Positions 1-7,829 of a stretch of DNA of 64,000 bases are shown one piece after another. Under the pieces are notes generated by a model. The model ran no database searches, had not been told where the DNA came from, and saw only the letters and a list, made by a program, of their open reading frames with translations. The position numbers were made by a program, and so were the translations under genes. Each line of letters opens with the position of its first letter. The first letter of the stretch is position 1. The stretch comes from JAKAWQ01 sp963745975 (GTDB taxonomy: Bacteria > Pseudomonadota > Alphaproteobacteria > Acetobacterales > Acetobacteraceae): NCBI GenBank assembly GCA_963745975.1, contig CAVUZJ010000006.1:62001-126000 (forward strand). The letters are read 5' to 3'.

Positions 1-663
1 GCGCGGCGGCCCATCGGCCATGAGATAGATCGACGCAAGCGGATAGGCCATCAGGATCGGCGAGTGCGTGGCGATCAGGAACTGCGAGCCGCGCTCCACA
101 AGCTCGTGCATCCGGGAGAGAAACGAGAGCTGCCGGCTGGGCGACAGAGCGGCCTCCGGTTCATCGAGAAGGTAGAGGCCGTCACCGCGCAGGCGATTGA
201 TGAACAAGGCGAAGAACGATTCGCCGTGGGATTGCTCGTGCAGCGATTTGCCGCCGTAGGAGCCGATGATCTTCGGGCCTCCCGGTTCCCGATCGAGCGC
301 CTCGATCTCGGTTGCGACATTGAAATAGCTCTCGGCGCGCAGGAAGTAGCTGTCACGCACGCGGCGCGCGCTGCGGCTCAGGCGAAGATAGGTTTTCAGC
401 CCGGAATGAGAGGCGCGCGTCGAGAAATTGAAGTTGCGGCTGCCGCCTTCGGGGTTGAGCCCGCAGGCCAGCGCAATCGCCTCCAGCAGCGTGGACTTGC
501 CCGCACCGTTCTCGCCGACAAAGAACGTTACGGGCTGCTCGAAGGGAATTTCGTCCAGCCCACCGATCGCGGGAATGTTGAACGGATATTCGGCGAAGGA
601 TGGAACGCGGTCGCGCAGCAGGCTTGCCCGGATGACGAAGTTTCGTGCGTTCCACGCCGGCAT
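1..663 (-). CDS. AAA family ATPase, 3' end cut by the window edge
   Basis: The 221 visible residues form a compact SMC/ABC-like ATPase of the predicted-ATPase (COG3910/AAA_21) kind. In order I see a Walker A loop (GENGAGKST, about residue 47), a signature-like SHGESFF segment, a Walker B strand ending YLLDEPEAALSP, and a switch histidine in ATHSP. The chain then leaves the window, so only a short C-terminus is missing. I chose the ATG at 663 because MPAWNARNFVIR leads directly into the first beta strand; no strong ribosome site precedes it. Such soluble ATPases hydrolyse ATP, but their targets are unknown and no partner is visible here. The next gene on the same strand stops 91 bases upstream, so co-transcription is possible. 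Confidence 0.85.
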   Translation of the reverse strand, partial: MPAWNARNFVIRASLLRDRVPSFAEYPFNIPAIGGLDEIPFEQPVTFFVGENGAGKSTLLEAIALACGLNPEGGSRNFNFSTRASHSGLKTYLRLSRSARRVRDSYFLRAESYFNVATEIEALDREPGGPKIIGSYGGKSLHEQSHGESFFALFINRLRGDGLYLLDEPEAALSPSRQLSFLSRMHELVERGSQFLIATHSPILMAYPLASIYLMADGPPR

Positions 664-754
664 TGCTGGCTCTCGCCCTTGCGGTCCCGGGTTCTACGCG
701 ACCCCGGGGCCCCAAGGAAGCGGCTTCCCGACGCCCGCACCAGACGGGCCGGCG

Positions 755-1663
755 CTACGCCGCTTCCCGGTGCAGCACGACCCCGGCGGCGACCAGCGCG
801 ATCCCCGCGATCTCGGCTGCGCTCGGAACCTGGCGCAGCACCACGAAGCCCACCAGCGCCGCCGTCGCCGGCAGGAGCGAGAGCAGCAGCGCGAAATGCG
901 CTCGTCCGAGCCGCGCCATCGCGAGCTGGTCGCACACATAGGGGATGACGGAGGAGGTGATGCCGACGCCGAAGCCCGCGGCGAGCAGGCGCGGATGGGT
1001 GAAGGCGGGCGCGGCGCCGGCGATCCCGATCGGGGTCGCGACGAGGGTTGCGATCAGCATCGCCGCTCCGAGCCGGTCGATCCCGCCACCGCGCGCGGCG
1101 ATCCGATGGCCGAGAACGATGTAGAGCGTGAACAGCCCGCAATTGGCGAAGGCGAGCGCATAGAGGAGCGCCGCACCTGCGATCCGCACATCGGTGAGCA
1201 CGAAGGCGCCGGCGGCGGCAAGGCCGAGTGCGGCGAAATTCCGCTTCGTCCGCATCCCCGCCGCGGCGAGCCCGATCGGCCCGACAAACTCGATCGCGCT
1301 GACCGTGCCGAGCGGAAGCCTGGCGATCGCGAGATAGAAGCAGCAATTCATCAGGGCGAGCACCGCGCCGAGGGCGGCGGCGACCCAGCGCTCGGGGGCC
1401 GGCAGAGCGCCGAAATAGCGCCAGGGCCGGCGCCAGAGCGCGTAGCAGGCGGCCGCGGTCGCGATGCGGAGCCAGGCGACGCCGAGCGGGGCGAGACGGT
1501 CGAACAGGAGGACCGCGAAGGACGGGCCGAGATAGTGGAAGAGGGCGCTCGCAAGGAAGAAGGCGTGCGGAGGCACGCGCTGCGCCATGGTTTCGGAGCG
1601 GGGGATCGGCAGGGGTCTGGCGACGTCGTGGTCCATTCCTCCATAGTGAACTGCGTCCATCAA
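755..1663 (-). CDS. EamA/DMT-family inner-membrane exporter, RhtA-like
   Basis: A 302-residue, very hydrophobic protein with about ten predicted membrane segments arranged as two EamA repeats. The family exports small metabolites. The RhtA branch exports threonine and homoserine, and the segment VPPHAFFLASALFHYLGPSF resembles that branch. Three starts are possible: 1663, 1636 and 1588. The last matches the usual N-terminus best, but none has a clear ribosome site. The gene is divergent from an Lrp/AsnC regulator, the classic arrangement for amino-acid exporters controlled by the adjacent regulator. The substrate is therefore probably an amino acid, by inference only. Confidence 0.8.
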   Translation of the reverse strand: MMDAVHYGGMDHDVARPLPIPRSETMAQRVPPHAFFLASALFHYLGPSFAVLLFDRLAPLGVAWLRIATAAACYALWRRPWRYFGALPAPERWVAAALGAVLALMNCCFYLAIARLPLGTVSAIEFVGPIGLAAAGMRTKRNFAALGLAAAGAFVLTDVRIAGAALLYALAFANCGLFTLYIVLGHRIAARGGGIDRLGAAMLIATLVATPIGIAGAAPAFTHPRLLAAGFGVGITSSVIPYVCDQLAMARLGRAHFALLLSLLPATAALVGFVVLRQVPSAAEIAGIALVAAGVVLHREAA

Positions 1664-1681
1664 AAAGGAATGCGGCTATGA

Positions 1682-1720
1682 AGGTAGATATGCTATACCT
1701 CCTTTTATTCAGAGGTAGAT
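1682..1720. promoter_or_regulatory. Candidate operator between EamA exporter and Lrp regulator
   Basis: The 60-base divergent gap carries an inverted repeat, AGGTA (1682-1686) and TACCT (1696-1700), with AT-rich DNA between. A direct copy of AGGTAGAT follows at 1713-1720, 31 bases from the first copy at 1682-1689, which is about three helical turns. Lrp-family proteins often bind several such in-phase sites. The AT-rich TATGCTATACC segment could supply -10 elements for both directions. The second copy also overlaps the ribosome site of the regulator gene, which would allow autorepression. Confidence 0.45.
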
Positions 1721-1723
1721 CGC

Positions 1724-2203
1724 GTGCAAAACCTTCGCCCTTCCGCCCTCCTGCTCGACGGGAAGAACCGCGCCCTGCTCGGGCTCTTGCGCGCCGATCC
1801 GCGGCTCCCTCTCTCCGTGCTTGCCCGGCGCGTCGGCATGTCCGCCCCCGCGGTGCGCGAACGCCTCCAGCGGATGGAGGAGGCGGGAATCATCCGCGGC
1901 TACCGCCTGGAGATCGATCCGGCCGCGCTCGGCTACCCGATCCTCGCGATCGTCCGGGTCCGGCCGGCACCCGGCCAGCTCGCCAAAGTCACCGATCTCG
2001 CGCGGCGCATGCCGGAGGTCGTCGAATGTCACCGCGTCACCGGGGAGGACTGCCTTGTCCTCAAGCTGCACATCAAGGCGATCGATGAGCTCGATCGCGT
2101 GCTCGACCGGTTCCTCGCTCACGGTCAGACGACGACGTCGATCGTACAATCGACGCCCGTGCCGTCGCGCGATCTGCCCCTGCCGGGCGATGCCTCCGCC
2201 TGA
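1724..2203 (+). CDS. Lrp/AsnC-family transcriptional regulator
   Basis: A 159-residue protein with the usual Lrp layout. The N-terminal winged helix-turn-helix spans about residues 10-60 (DGKNRALLGLLRADPR, then SVLARRVGMSAPAVRERLQR). A C-terminal RAM ligand-sensing domain follows, with the G-D centre HRVTGEDCLVLKL. The start is GTG with AGAGG eight bases upstream. Lrp proteins form octamers or dimers and respond to amino acids. The divergent EamA exporter is the obvious target. The gene converges on lpxD with a gap of only 18 bases and no visible terminator. Confidence 0.9.
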   Translation: MQNLRPSALLLDGKNRALLGLLRADPRLPLSVLARRVGMSAPAVRERLQRMEEAGIIRGYRLEIDPAALGYPILAIVRVRPAPGQLAKVTDLARRMPEVVECHRVTGEDCLVLKLHIKAIDELDRVLDRFLAHGQTTTSIVQSTPVPSRDLPLPGDASA

Positions 2204-2221
2204 TACCGGCCGCGCCCGCCG

Positions 2222-3283
2222 TCAGGGCCGCCCAGGGGAGGCAGGCTTCTCGCGGGCAAGCCTCTCGCGGGCGATCTTCTTCAGCACCGCGATCTCGCGG
2301 AACACTTCGCGGGCCGGTCGCGCGGGGCTGCCGACCACCACCGCACCGGCATCGATATTGGACATGACGCCGGCCTGCGCACCCACCCGCGCCCGGGCGC
2401 CCACCCGGACATGGTCGGCGAACCCGGCCTGCCCGGCGACGACGACGAAATCGCCGATCTCGACTGAGCCGGAGATGCCGACGAGCGCGGCGATCGCGCA
2501 ATAGCGGCCGATCCGCACATTGTGCGCGACCTGCACCAGATTATCGAGCCGGGTGCCGGCGCCGATCACGGTGTCGCTGAGGCAGCCTCGATCGATCGTG
2601 GTGTTGGCCCCGACCTCGACATCGTCCTCGAGGATGACGCAGCCGAGCTGCGGCACGGTCTGGAAGCCGTGCGAGGCAATGGTGAAGCCGAACCCTTCCT
2701 GGCCGATCCGGGCACCCGGATAGATATAGACCCGGGCACCGAGGAGGGCATGGCTGATGCTGACATGGGCGCCGATGCGGCAATCCGGCCCGAGCACGAC
2801 ACCCTCACCGATGATGGCGCCGGGGCCGATCTTGCAGCGCGGGCCGATCTCCGCCCGGGCGCCGATCACCGCCTGGCCGCAGATCTCGGCCGTGGCATGG
2901 ACCGCGGCATCCTCGGCCACCACGGCGGAGGGGTGGATGCCGGGGCTGACGCAGGGCATCGGGTAAAATAGTGCGGCGACCTGCGCCCAGCCGGCCACCG
3001 GGTCGGGCGTGACGAGCATGCTGGAGCCGGCGGGAACGTGCGCCCGCATGTCCGGGTGCACGAGCACGGCGCCGGCGCGCGTGCGTTCGAGCAGGGCGGC
3101 ATGGCGTGGCGTGCCGAGGAAGCTCACTTCGTCCGGTCCGGCCGCGTCGAGCGCGGCAAGACCGGTGAGCAGAACATCCGAGGCGGGAGACGCGCAGCCC
3201 GCGGCCGCGGCCACCGCTCTGAGCGGATGCGGTCCCGTGCGGGCGAAGAAGCGTGGATTCCCCACGCCGGTGAGCTGGTTCAT
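2222..3283 (-). CDS. lpxD: UDP-3-O-acylglucosamine N-acyltransferase (LpxD)
   Basis: This 353-residue enzyme adds the N-linked 3-hydroxyacyl chain to UDP-3-O-acylglucosamine in lipid A synthesis, using acyl-ACP in the cytoplasm. Residues about 20-110 form the uridine-binding domain. A long left-handed beta helix of hexapeptide repeats follows (about 115-320, for example CKIGPGAIIGEGVVLG). The catalytic histidine lies in VQVAHNVRIG, and the tail GSPARPAREVFRE is typical. AAGGA lies upstream of the ATG. Length fits the family. It is unusual that no bamA, fabZ, lpxA or lpxB lies beside it, so it may be a second copy or a displaced gene. Confidence 0.9.
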   Translation of the reverse strand: MNQLTGVGNPRFFARTGPHPLRAVAAAAGCASPASDVLLTGLAALDAAGPDEVSFLGTPRHAALLERTRAGAVLVHPDMRAHVPAGSSMLVTPDPVAGWAQVAALFYPMPCVSPGIHPSAVVAEDAAVHATAEICGQAVIGARAEIGPRCKIGPGAIIGEGVVLGPDCRIGAHVSISHALLGARVYIYPGARIGQEGFGFTIASHGFQTVPQLGCVILEDDVEVGANTTIDRGCLSDTVIGAGTRLDNLVQVAHNVRIGRYCAIAALVGISGSVEIGDFVVVAGQAGFADHVRVGARARVGAQAGVMSNIDAGAVVVGSPARPAREVFREIAVLKKIARERLAREKPASPGRP

Positions 3284-3584
3284 GTCGTTTTTTCCTTGTC
3301 AGCCCAAGCCATGGCGTACGGAGCGGGTGCGGGGGCTCGGAGAGATGAGTAACGTCAACCGCCGTGCCCGTTACGTAATGCCGACGGATTTCAGGGATCC
3401 GGGGCGTTGTTGCGGGGCCGGCACGCAAAGTCCGCGCACCTCGTATGGTCGGAGTCCCGAGAGGCGGCCGGCTCCATGATATGCCTTCAGGGCGGTGCGG
3501 TCGATTCTCCGCTTCTGCGAGCCGGGCGCCCCGCGACCTGTGCCGAGCGCGCTCTCGCTCTTGTTATCGGGCAATGTGCCGGAC
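3284..3584. other. Non-coding stretch between lpxD and the double-hairpin repeat
   Basis: About 300 bases without a believable gene. The short open frames here have no ribosome site or protein-like composition. The lpxD promoter must lie in the first part, on the minus strand. I see no tRNA, riboswitch core or terminator with a T tract. Confidence 0.5.
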
Positions 3585-3725
3585 TAGAGCGTGTTCACCC
3601 TGACTGAACACGCTCTAAGTTGTTTTCCCGAGCGGATTCAAGGCACCCCTGGATCGCTTCGCGCCGGGGTCCCCGCGAACGAGTTCGCGGGGTGCCCCGA
3701 TTCCAGTCAGGCGCGATCCGCTCTA
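3585..3725. repeat. Double-hairpin repeat, copy R1
   Basis: The element has 7-base terminal inverted repeats, TAGAGCG (3585-3591) and CGCTCTA (3719-3725). Hairpin 1 is a perfect 13-base stem, TAGAGCGTGTTCA (3585-3597) and TGAACACGCTCTA (3605-3617). A linker with TTGTTTT follows. Hairpin 2 runs from GCGGAT (3632-3637) to ATCCGC (3716-3721) and holds a strong nested stem of the CCCCGCGAA/TTCGCGGGG type. The plan matches copies R2-R6 elsewhere in the window. Architecturally it resembles RIME elements of Rhizobiales. Confidence 0.7.
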
Positions 3726-3766
3726 AGGATCGCTTCGCCATTGCGGGCGAAGCCGGACCGGCTCGA

Positions 3767-4612
3767 TTACGATAGAGGGTCGAATCCGTAGAGAAGCTCA
3801 GGGTTGCCAACGAGGATCTGTTTCCGCGTCGCCCGGTCCGGGACCCAGAGCGCAAGCAGCCGGAGAAAATCCGCATCGTCCGGCAAAGGCGTCTCATGCG
3901 AGGGGTGGGGCCAGTCCGTGCCCCAGAGCATCCTGTCGGGCCGCGCCGCGACCAGCGCCTTGGCGATCGGCACGAGGTCCGGATAGGGCGCGTGGCGCTT
4001 GCTCACGAGATAAGCCCCCGAGAGCTTCACCCATGCGTTGCCGCCCGCAAGCAAATGCAGCAGTGCGTGCATCGGCGGATTGTCGACGCCGTCCTCGGGA
4101 CGCAGCCGGGCGAAATGATCGTGCACCACGGGAACGGGAAGCTTGGCGAGACGCGGGGCCATTTCCGGCAGGAAGCGCGCTTCCATGTGGAGCTGAATGT
4201 GCCAGCCGAACGGCGCGATCCGGCGCGCCACCGCCTCGAGATGGGCGAGGTCGGCCGTATTGCCGACGCCGTGCAGGCGCACGCCGCGAAAGCCCGCCTC
4301 GTGCAGCCGTTCGACATCCACGATCATGCTTGCGTCCGTGAACTTGGCGACCCCGCGCCAGGCCCCCCCGGAAGCCGCAAGCGCGTCCTCCGTCACCGCA
4401 TTGGTCTGGTAGACGGTCGGCTGCACGACCACGGCGCGCTCAATGCCGAGGCGTTCGAGCATCCGGCGATAGTCGGCGAAATAGAGAGCCGGCGGCGTGT
4501 AGCGATGGGACGGTTGGAAGGGATAGCGCTCGGGAGGCCCATAGACATGGGCATGGCAATCGCAGGCTCCGTGCGGCGGCCGCTCCGCGGGCGGAAGCTC
4601 GTCCGTTTCCAT
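3767..4612 (-). CDS. Amidohydrolase-2 family TIM-barrel hydrolase
   Basis: A 281-residue metal-dependent hydrolase of the family that includes 2-pyrone-4,6-dicarboxylate lactonase (LigI) and galactarolactone isomerase. The N-terminal metal motif is CDCHAHVYG (about residues 17-25). The middle carries VHDHFAR, and the end has the characteristic GTDWPHP. These enzymes open lactones of di- and tricarboxylic acids or decarboxylate ring acids. It ends the leftward run of acid-catabolism genes, 34 bases downstream of a CitE-family lyase, which favours a carboxylate or lactone substrate. I cannot name the substrate from sequence. Confidence 0.8.
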   Translation of the reverse strand: METDELPPAERPPHGACDCHAHVYGPPERYPFQPSHRYTPPALYFADYRRMLERLGIERAVVVQPTVYQTNAVTEDALAASGGAWRGVAKFTDASMIVDVERLHEAGFRGVRLHGVGNTADLAHLEAVARRIAPFGWHIQLHMEARFLPEMAPRLAKLPVPVVHDHFARLRPEDGVDNPPMHALLHLLAGGNAWVKLSGAYLVSKRHAPYPDLVPIAKALVAARPDRMLWGTDWPHPSHETPLPDDADFLRLLALWVPDRATRKQILVGNPELLYGFDPLS

Positions 4613-4646
4613 CGTCGTTTCTTCTCTTCCTGGAAGGGGAGGGGGC

Positions 4647-5543
4647 TCAGGCGTGGGCAGGGAAGCGGTGGGCGATCGCCAGCAGCTCCTCGGCGCGCTG
4701 GACGATCGGGATATCGATCATCTTGCCGTCGATGCTGAAAGAGCCGCGCTTCTCCGCGACCGCGCGGTGATAGAGGCTTACCACGCGCTCGGCGTAGGCG
4801 ATCTCGTCGGCGCTCGGGCTGAACCCTTCGTTGAGCAGCGGCACGATCGCGGGATGGATGCAGGTGCTGCCCTGGAATCCGAACCGGCGGGATTTGCGGA
4901 TCATCTCGCGGAATGCGTCCTGGTCGCGAAAATTCGCCGCCGAGCCGATCACGCCGAAGGCGCGCAGGCCCGCCGCGCGCGCGGCGATCAGCGCATGCTG
5001 CTTGGGATAGGCCATGACCTCCGGATCCGGTGCCGCGCCGATGGAGGCGGTGAAATCCTCGGCGCCGAGGGTGAGCGAGACGTTGCGCGGATGCGCCGCG
5101 GCGATCTCCTCGGCATGAAAGAACGCGGCGGCAGTTTCGATCGCCGGCAGGAACATCGTCTGGCCGACCGTCATTCCGCGCCGCCGCTCCACCGTCTCGA
5201 CCAGCTCGGCGAGCAGGCGGACATGGCTCGCGCTCTCGATCTTCGGGAGCTTGAGCCCCTTCACGATCGGCGAGACGACGGTCTCGATATCGCGCACCGC
5301 AAGCTCGATCGGCCGATTGATCCGCACCAGGATGTCCGCGCCTCCCTTGGCGCAGATCGGTGCGGCCGCCGCCACCATCTTGCGCGCTTCCTCCTTGTCG
5401 TCCGGCGCGATGCTGTCCTCGAGATCGAGCACGATCGCATCGGCGCCGCGCGTGTGCGCCTTCTCCACGTATTTCGCGACATTGACGGGAACGAACATCA
5501 TTGAGCGCCAGATCGGTAGCGCGCGCCTTTCTCCGAAACTCAT
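4647..5543 (-). CDS. HpcH/HpaI-CitE family acyl-CoA lyase, copy 1
   Basis: A 298-residue TIM-barrel enzyme of the CitE/malyl-CoA lyase family, which cleaves 3-hydroxy-acyl-CoA esters into acetyl-CoA (or propionyl-CoA) and a 2-oxo acid using Mg2+. Family residues are visible: DAIVLDLEDSI, the substrate arginine in VRINRP, the metal glutamate in LPKIESASHV and the second acidic site in GAEDF. The ATG at 5543 has GGAG nine bases upstream and lies 5 bases past the stop of the synthetase gene, so the two are coupled. It is a clear paralogue of the lyase at 10978, with long shared blocks. The substrate (malyl-, citramalyl- or a related CoA) is not decidable. Confidence 0.85.
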   Translation of the reverse strand: MSFGERRALPIWRSMMFVPVNVAKYVEKAHTRGADAIVLDLEDSIAPDDKEEARKMVAAAAPICAKGGADILVRINRPIELAVRDIETVVSPIVKGLKLPKIESASHVRLLAELVETVERRRGMTVGQTMFLPAIETAAAFFHAEEIAAAHPRNVSLTLGAEDFTASIGAAPDPEVMAYPKQHALIAARAAGLRAFGVIGSAANFRDQDAFREMIRKSRRFGFQGSTCIHPAIVPLLNEGFSPSADEIAYAERVVSLYHRAVAEKRGSFSIDGKMIDIPIVQRAEELLAIAHRFPAHA

Positions 5544-5547
5544 GAAC

Positions 5548-7734
5548 TCAGACTCCTTTCCTATCGACAAGCGTGATCCGGGCATCCACCGCACAAACTC
5601 CCGAACCCGCCTCCAGCAGCATCAGCGGATTGATCTCGATCTCCGTTCGTGTCTCGGCCAGCGCCTCCATCAGCGCACCGAACCGCAACACCGCCTCAAT
5701 GAGCGCCTCGACATCGCGCGGCTTCCCCCCGCGCACGGTCCCGAAGCGCCGCCCGATCCGCAATTCGCCGAGCATCTCGCGCACCATCGCCGCGCCGAGC
5801 GGGGCAGGGCGGAAGGCGATGTCCCGCTCGATCTCGACCGCGGTGCCGCCGGCGCCGAGCGCCACCACCGGCCCGAACACGGGATCGATGCGCCCGCCGA
5901 GAAGCAGCTCGAGCCCGCCCGTGACCTGCTTCTGGATCAGCACGCGCCGCGCCGGGCCGAGCGCCGCGGTCTCCCGCCAGAGCGCATCCCACGCGCGCGC
6001 GAGCGACGCCGGATCGCCGATCCCGACGCGCACGCCGCCGAGCTCCGTCTTGTGCCTCAGCCCCGGCGCCTCGATCTTGAGCACGAGCGGAAAGCCGATT
6101 TGCCCGGCAATCGCCGCGGCCTCGGCCGCGCTTGCGGGAGCGAAAACCCCGGCAACCGGAATGCCCGCCTCCGCGAGCAAAGCAAGCGCGTCCGCCTGCG
6201 TCTCCTTCCAATCTTTCCGGGCGATTCCCTCGCAAATCTCCGGCCCCGCTTCCTTCCCCTCGGTCGCGTGCCGATGGTACGCCCGATGGTACGCGTATAA
6301 CCACCCGAGCGCCCGCGCACACTTGGCCGGCTCGTGGAAGATCGGCAGCCCCGCCTCCCGGAGCGAGATCAGCCCCGAATCCTCCTCCGTCGGCGGCGGG
6401 GCGAACCACAGCATGACGAGTGGTTTTTCCGTGTGCTCGCGCGCGGTCAGGATGTTCCCCGCAATGTCGCGCGAGCGCTGGCCCTCGGCACCCGAGGTGG
6501 TGCCGGTGACGAGCAGATCGACGGCCGGATCGGCGGCGAAGAGATCGAGCAGATCGATCAGCGCGGGGCGGACGAAATTGCCGGTGACGTCCGCCGGGTT
6601 GCCGGCCGCGCCGAATCCGGCCAGCACCGTCTCGATCCCCGTCACGGTCGGCGTGCCGAGGCTCGCGAGCGGCGCCCCGTGCACGGCGCAAAGATCGGCG
6701 AAAAGCGAGTTCATTCCGCCGGAATTGGAAAGGAACCCGAGCCCGCCGCCGACCCCGCCCGCCGGGCGGAACCCGCCGGTCGCTCCGAACAGCGCGCCCG
6801 CTTCCCATAGATCGTCGAGATCCTCCACGCGCACGATCCCCGCGGCGCGGAACGCACCCTCATAGATCGCGTCGTCGCCGGTCAGCGCCGCGGTGTGCGA
6901 GCGCGCGACGGCGGCGGTGCCCGGGCTCCGTCCCACCTTCACCGCGAGGATGGGCTTTCCCTTGAGGCGCGCGCGCCGCGCGGCCGCCAGCAGCCTTGGC
7001 CCCTCGCCTGCGGGCAATCCCTCGAGGAAGAGGGCGACGACCTTCGTCTCCTCGTCGGCATCGACGAAATACTCGAGGAAATCGACCACCGTCAGGTCGG
7101 CCTGGTTGCCCACCGAAACGATCGCGCGGAGCCCGATCCCACGCGCCGCGGCGCGGCGCGGCACCGGGTTGAAGGAGAGCGCGCCGCTCTGCGAGATCAC
7201 GCTGATGCCGGCCGGCCGCGCCTTTTCCTGCCCCCAGTCCACGCTCGAGGAGGCGGTCGCGAAAATCCGCTCCGTGATATTGGCGACGCCGAGGCTGTTC
7301 GGGCCCGAAAGCCGCACCCCCGCCTGCCGCGCGACGGAGAGCAGCGCCTCCTGCTCGCGCTCGCCCTCCGCGCCGCGCTCGCCGAAGCCCGCGGTGATGA
7401 TCGCGCAGGCGCCGACGCCGCGCTTCCCGCACGCCTCGATCACGCCCGCGATGGCTTGGCCGGGAACGACCACGACCGCGAGATCGGCCGCCTCCGGAAT
7501 GTCGCGCACATCCGCCCAGGCGCGCATCCCCTGCACCTCCGCGCGTCGCGGATTGACCGGATAGATCGCGCCCGCGAACCCGCCCTCGCGCAGGTTGCGC
7601 AGCAGCCGTCCGCCGTAATCCATCCGGTCCGAGGCGCCGACGACCGCAACCGACCGCGGCCGCACGAAGCGCTCGATGACGTGGCGTGAGGTTGCTGCAT
7701 CCATGCCTATCTTCTCATCTGCTTCAACATTCAT
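5548..7734 (-). CDS. NDP-forming acyl-CoA synthetase (acetate-CoA ligase family)
   Basis: A 728-residue fused enzyme of the ADP-forming acyl-CoA synthetase superfamily, which interconverts acyl-CoA plus ADP and phosphate with free acid plus ATP. The CoA-binding Rossmann domain comes first (RPRSVAVVGASD, about residue 27). The ligase domains follow, with ISQSGALSF and the phosphohistidine loop ARSHTAALTGDD (about residue 278). A C-terminal ATP-grasp domain ends the chain (GFPLVLKIEAPGLRHKTELGG and EINPLMLL). A short in-frame duplication gives YHRAYHRH near residue 492. It lies in the leftward catabolic run and probably activates the imported acid or harvests ATP from the acyl-CoA product. Confidence 0.85.
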   Translation of the reverse strand: MNVEADEKIGMDAATSRHVIERFVRPRSVAVVGASDRMDYGGRLLRNLREGGFAGAIYPVNPRRAEVQGMRAWADVRDIPEAADLAVVVVPGQAIAGVIEACGKRGVGACAIITAGFGERGAEGEREQEALLSVARQAGVRLSGPNSLGVANITERIFATASSSVDWGQEKARPAGISVISQSGALSFNPVPRRAAARGIGLRAIVSVGNQADLTVVDFLEYFVDADEETKVVALFLEGLPAGEGPRLLAAARRARLKGKPILAVKVGRSPGTAAVARSHTAALTGDDAIYEGAFRAAGIVRVEDLDDLWEAGALFGATGGFRPAGGVGGGLGFLSNSGGMNSLFADLCAVHGAPLASLGTPTVTGIETVLAGFGAAGNPADVTGNFVRPALIDLLDLFAADPAVDLLVTGTTSGAEGQRSRDIAGNILTAREHTEKPLVMLWFAPPPTEEDSGLISLREAGLPIFHEPAKCARALGWLYAYHRAYHRHATEGKEAGPEICEGIARKDWKETQADALALLAEAGIPVAGVFAPASAAEAAAIAGQIGFPLVLKIEAPGLRHKTELGGVRVGIGDPASLARAWDALWRETAALGPARRVLIQKQVTGGLELLLGGRIDPVFGPVVALGAGGTAVEIERDIAFRPAPLGAAMVREMLGELRIGRRFGTVRGGKPRDVEALIEAVLRFGALMEALAETRTEIEINPLMLLEAGSGVCAVDARITLVDRKGV

Positions 7735-7829
7735 CCGCGATGGTGTCCATAACAGTCAGTCCCGTTCATGGACGTTCCCCCGGCATTTCCATTTTTCGCG
7801 AATGCCCGCCCCGTCGCTTCTCTTCCAAT

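Noticed and set aside
3284..3584. Riboswitch or small RNA gene before repeat R1
   Set aside because: I found no conserved riboswitch core, no promoter-terminator pair, and the strand would be unclear.
3767..4612. Naming the amidohydrolase LigI
   Set aside because: Family motifs fit several lactonases and decarboxylases, and no protocatechuate-cleavage genes are nearby.
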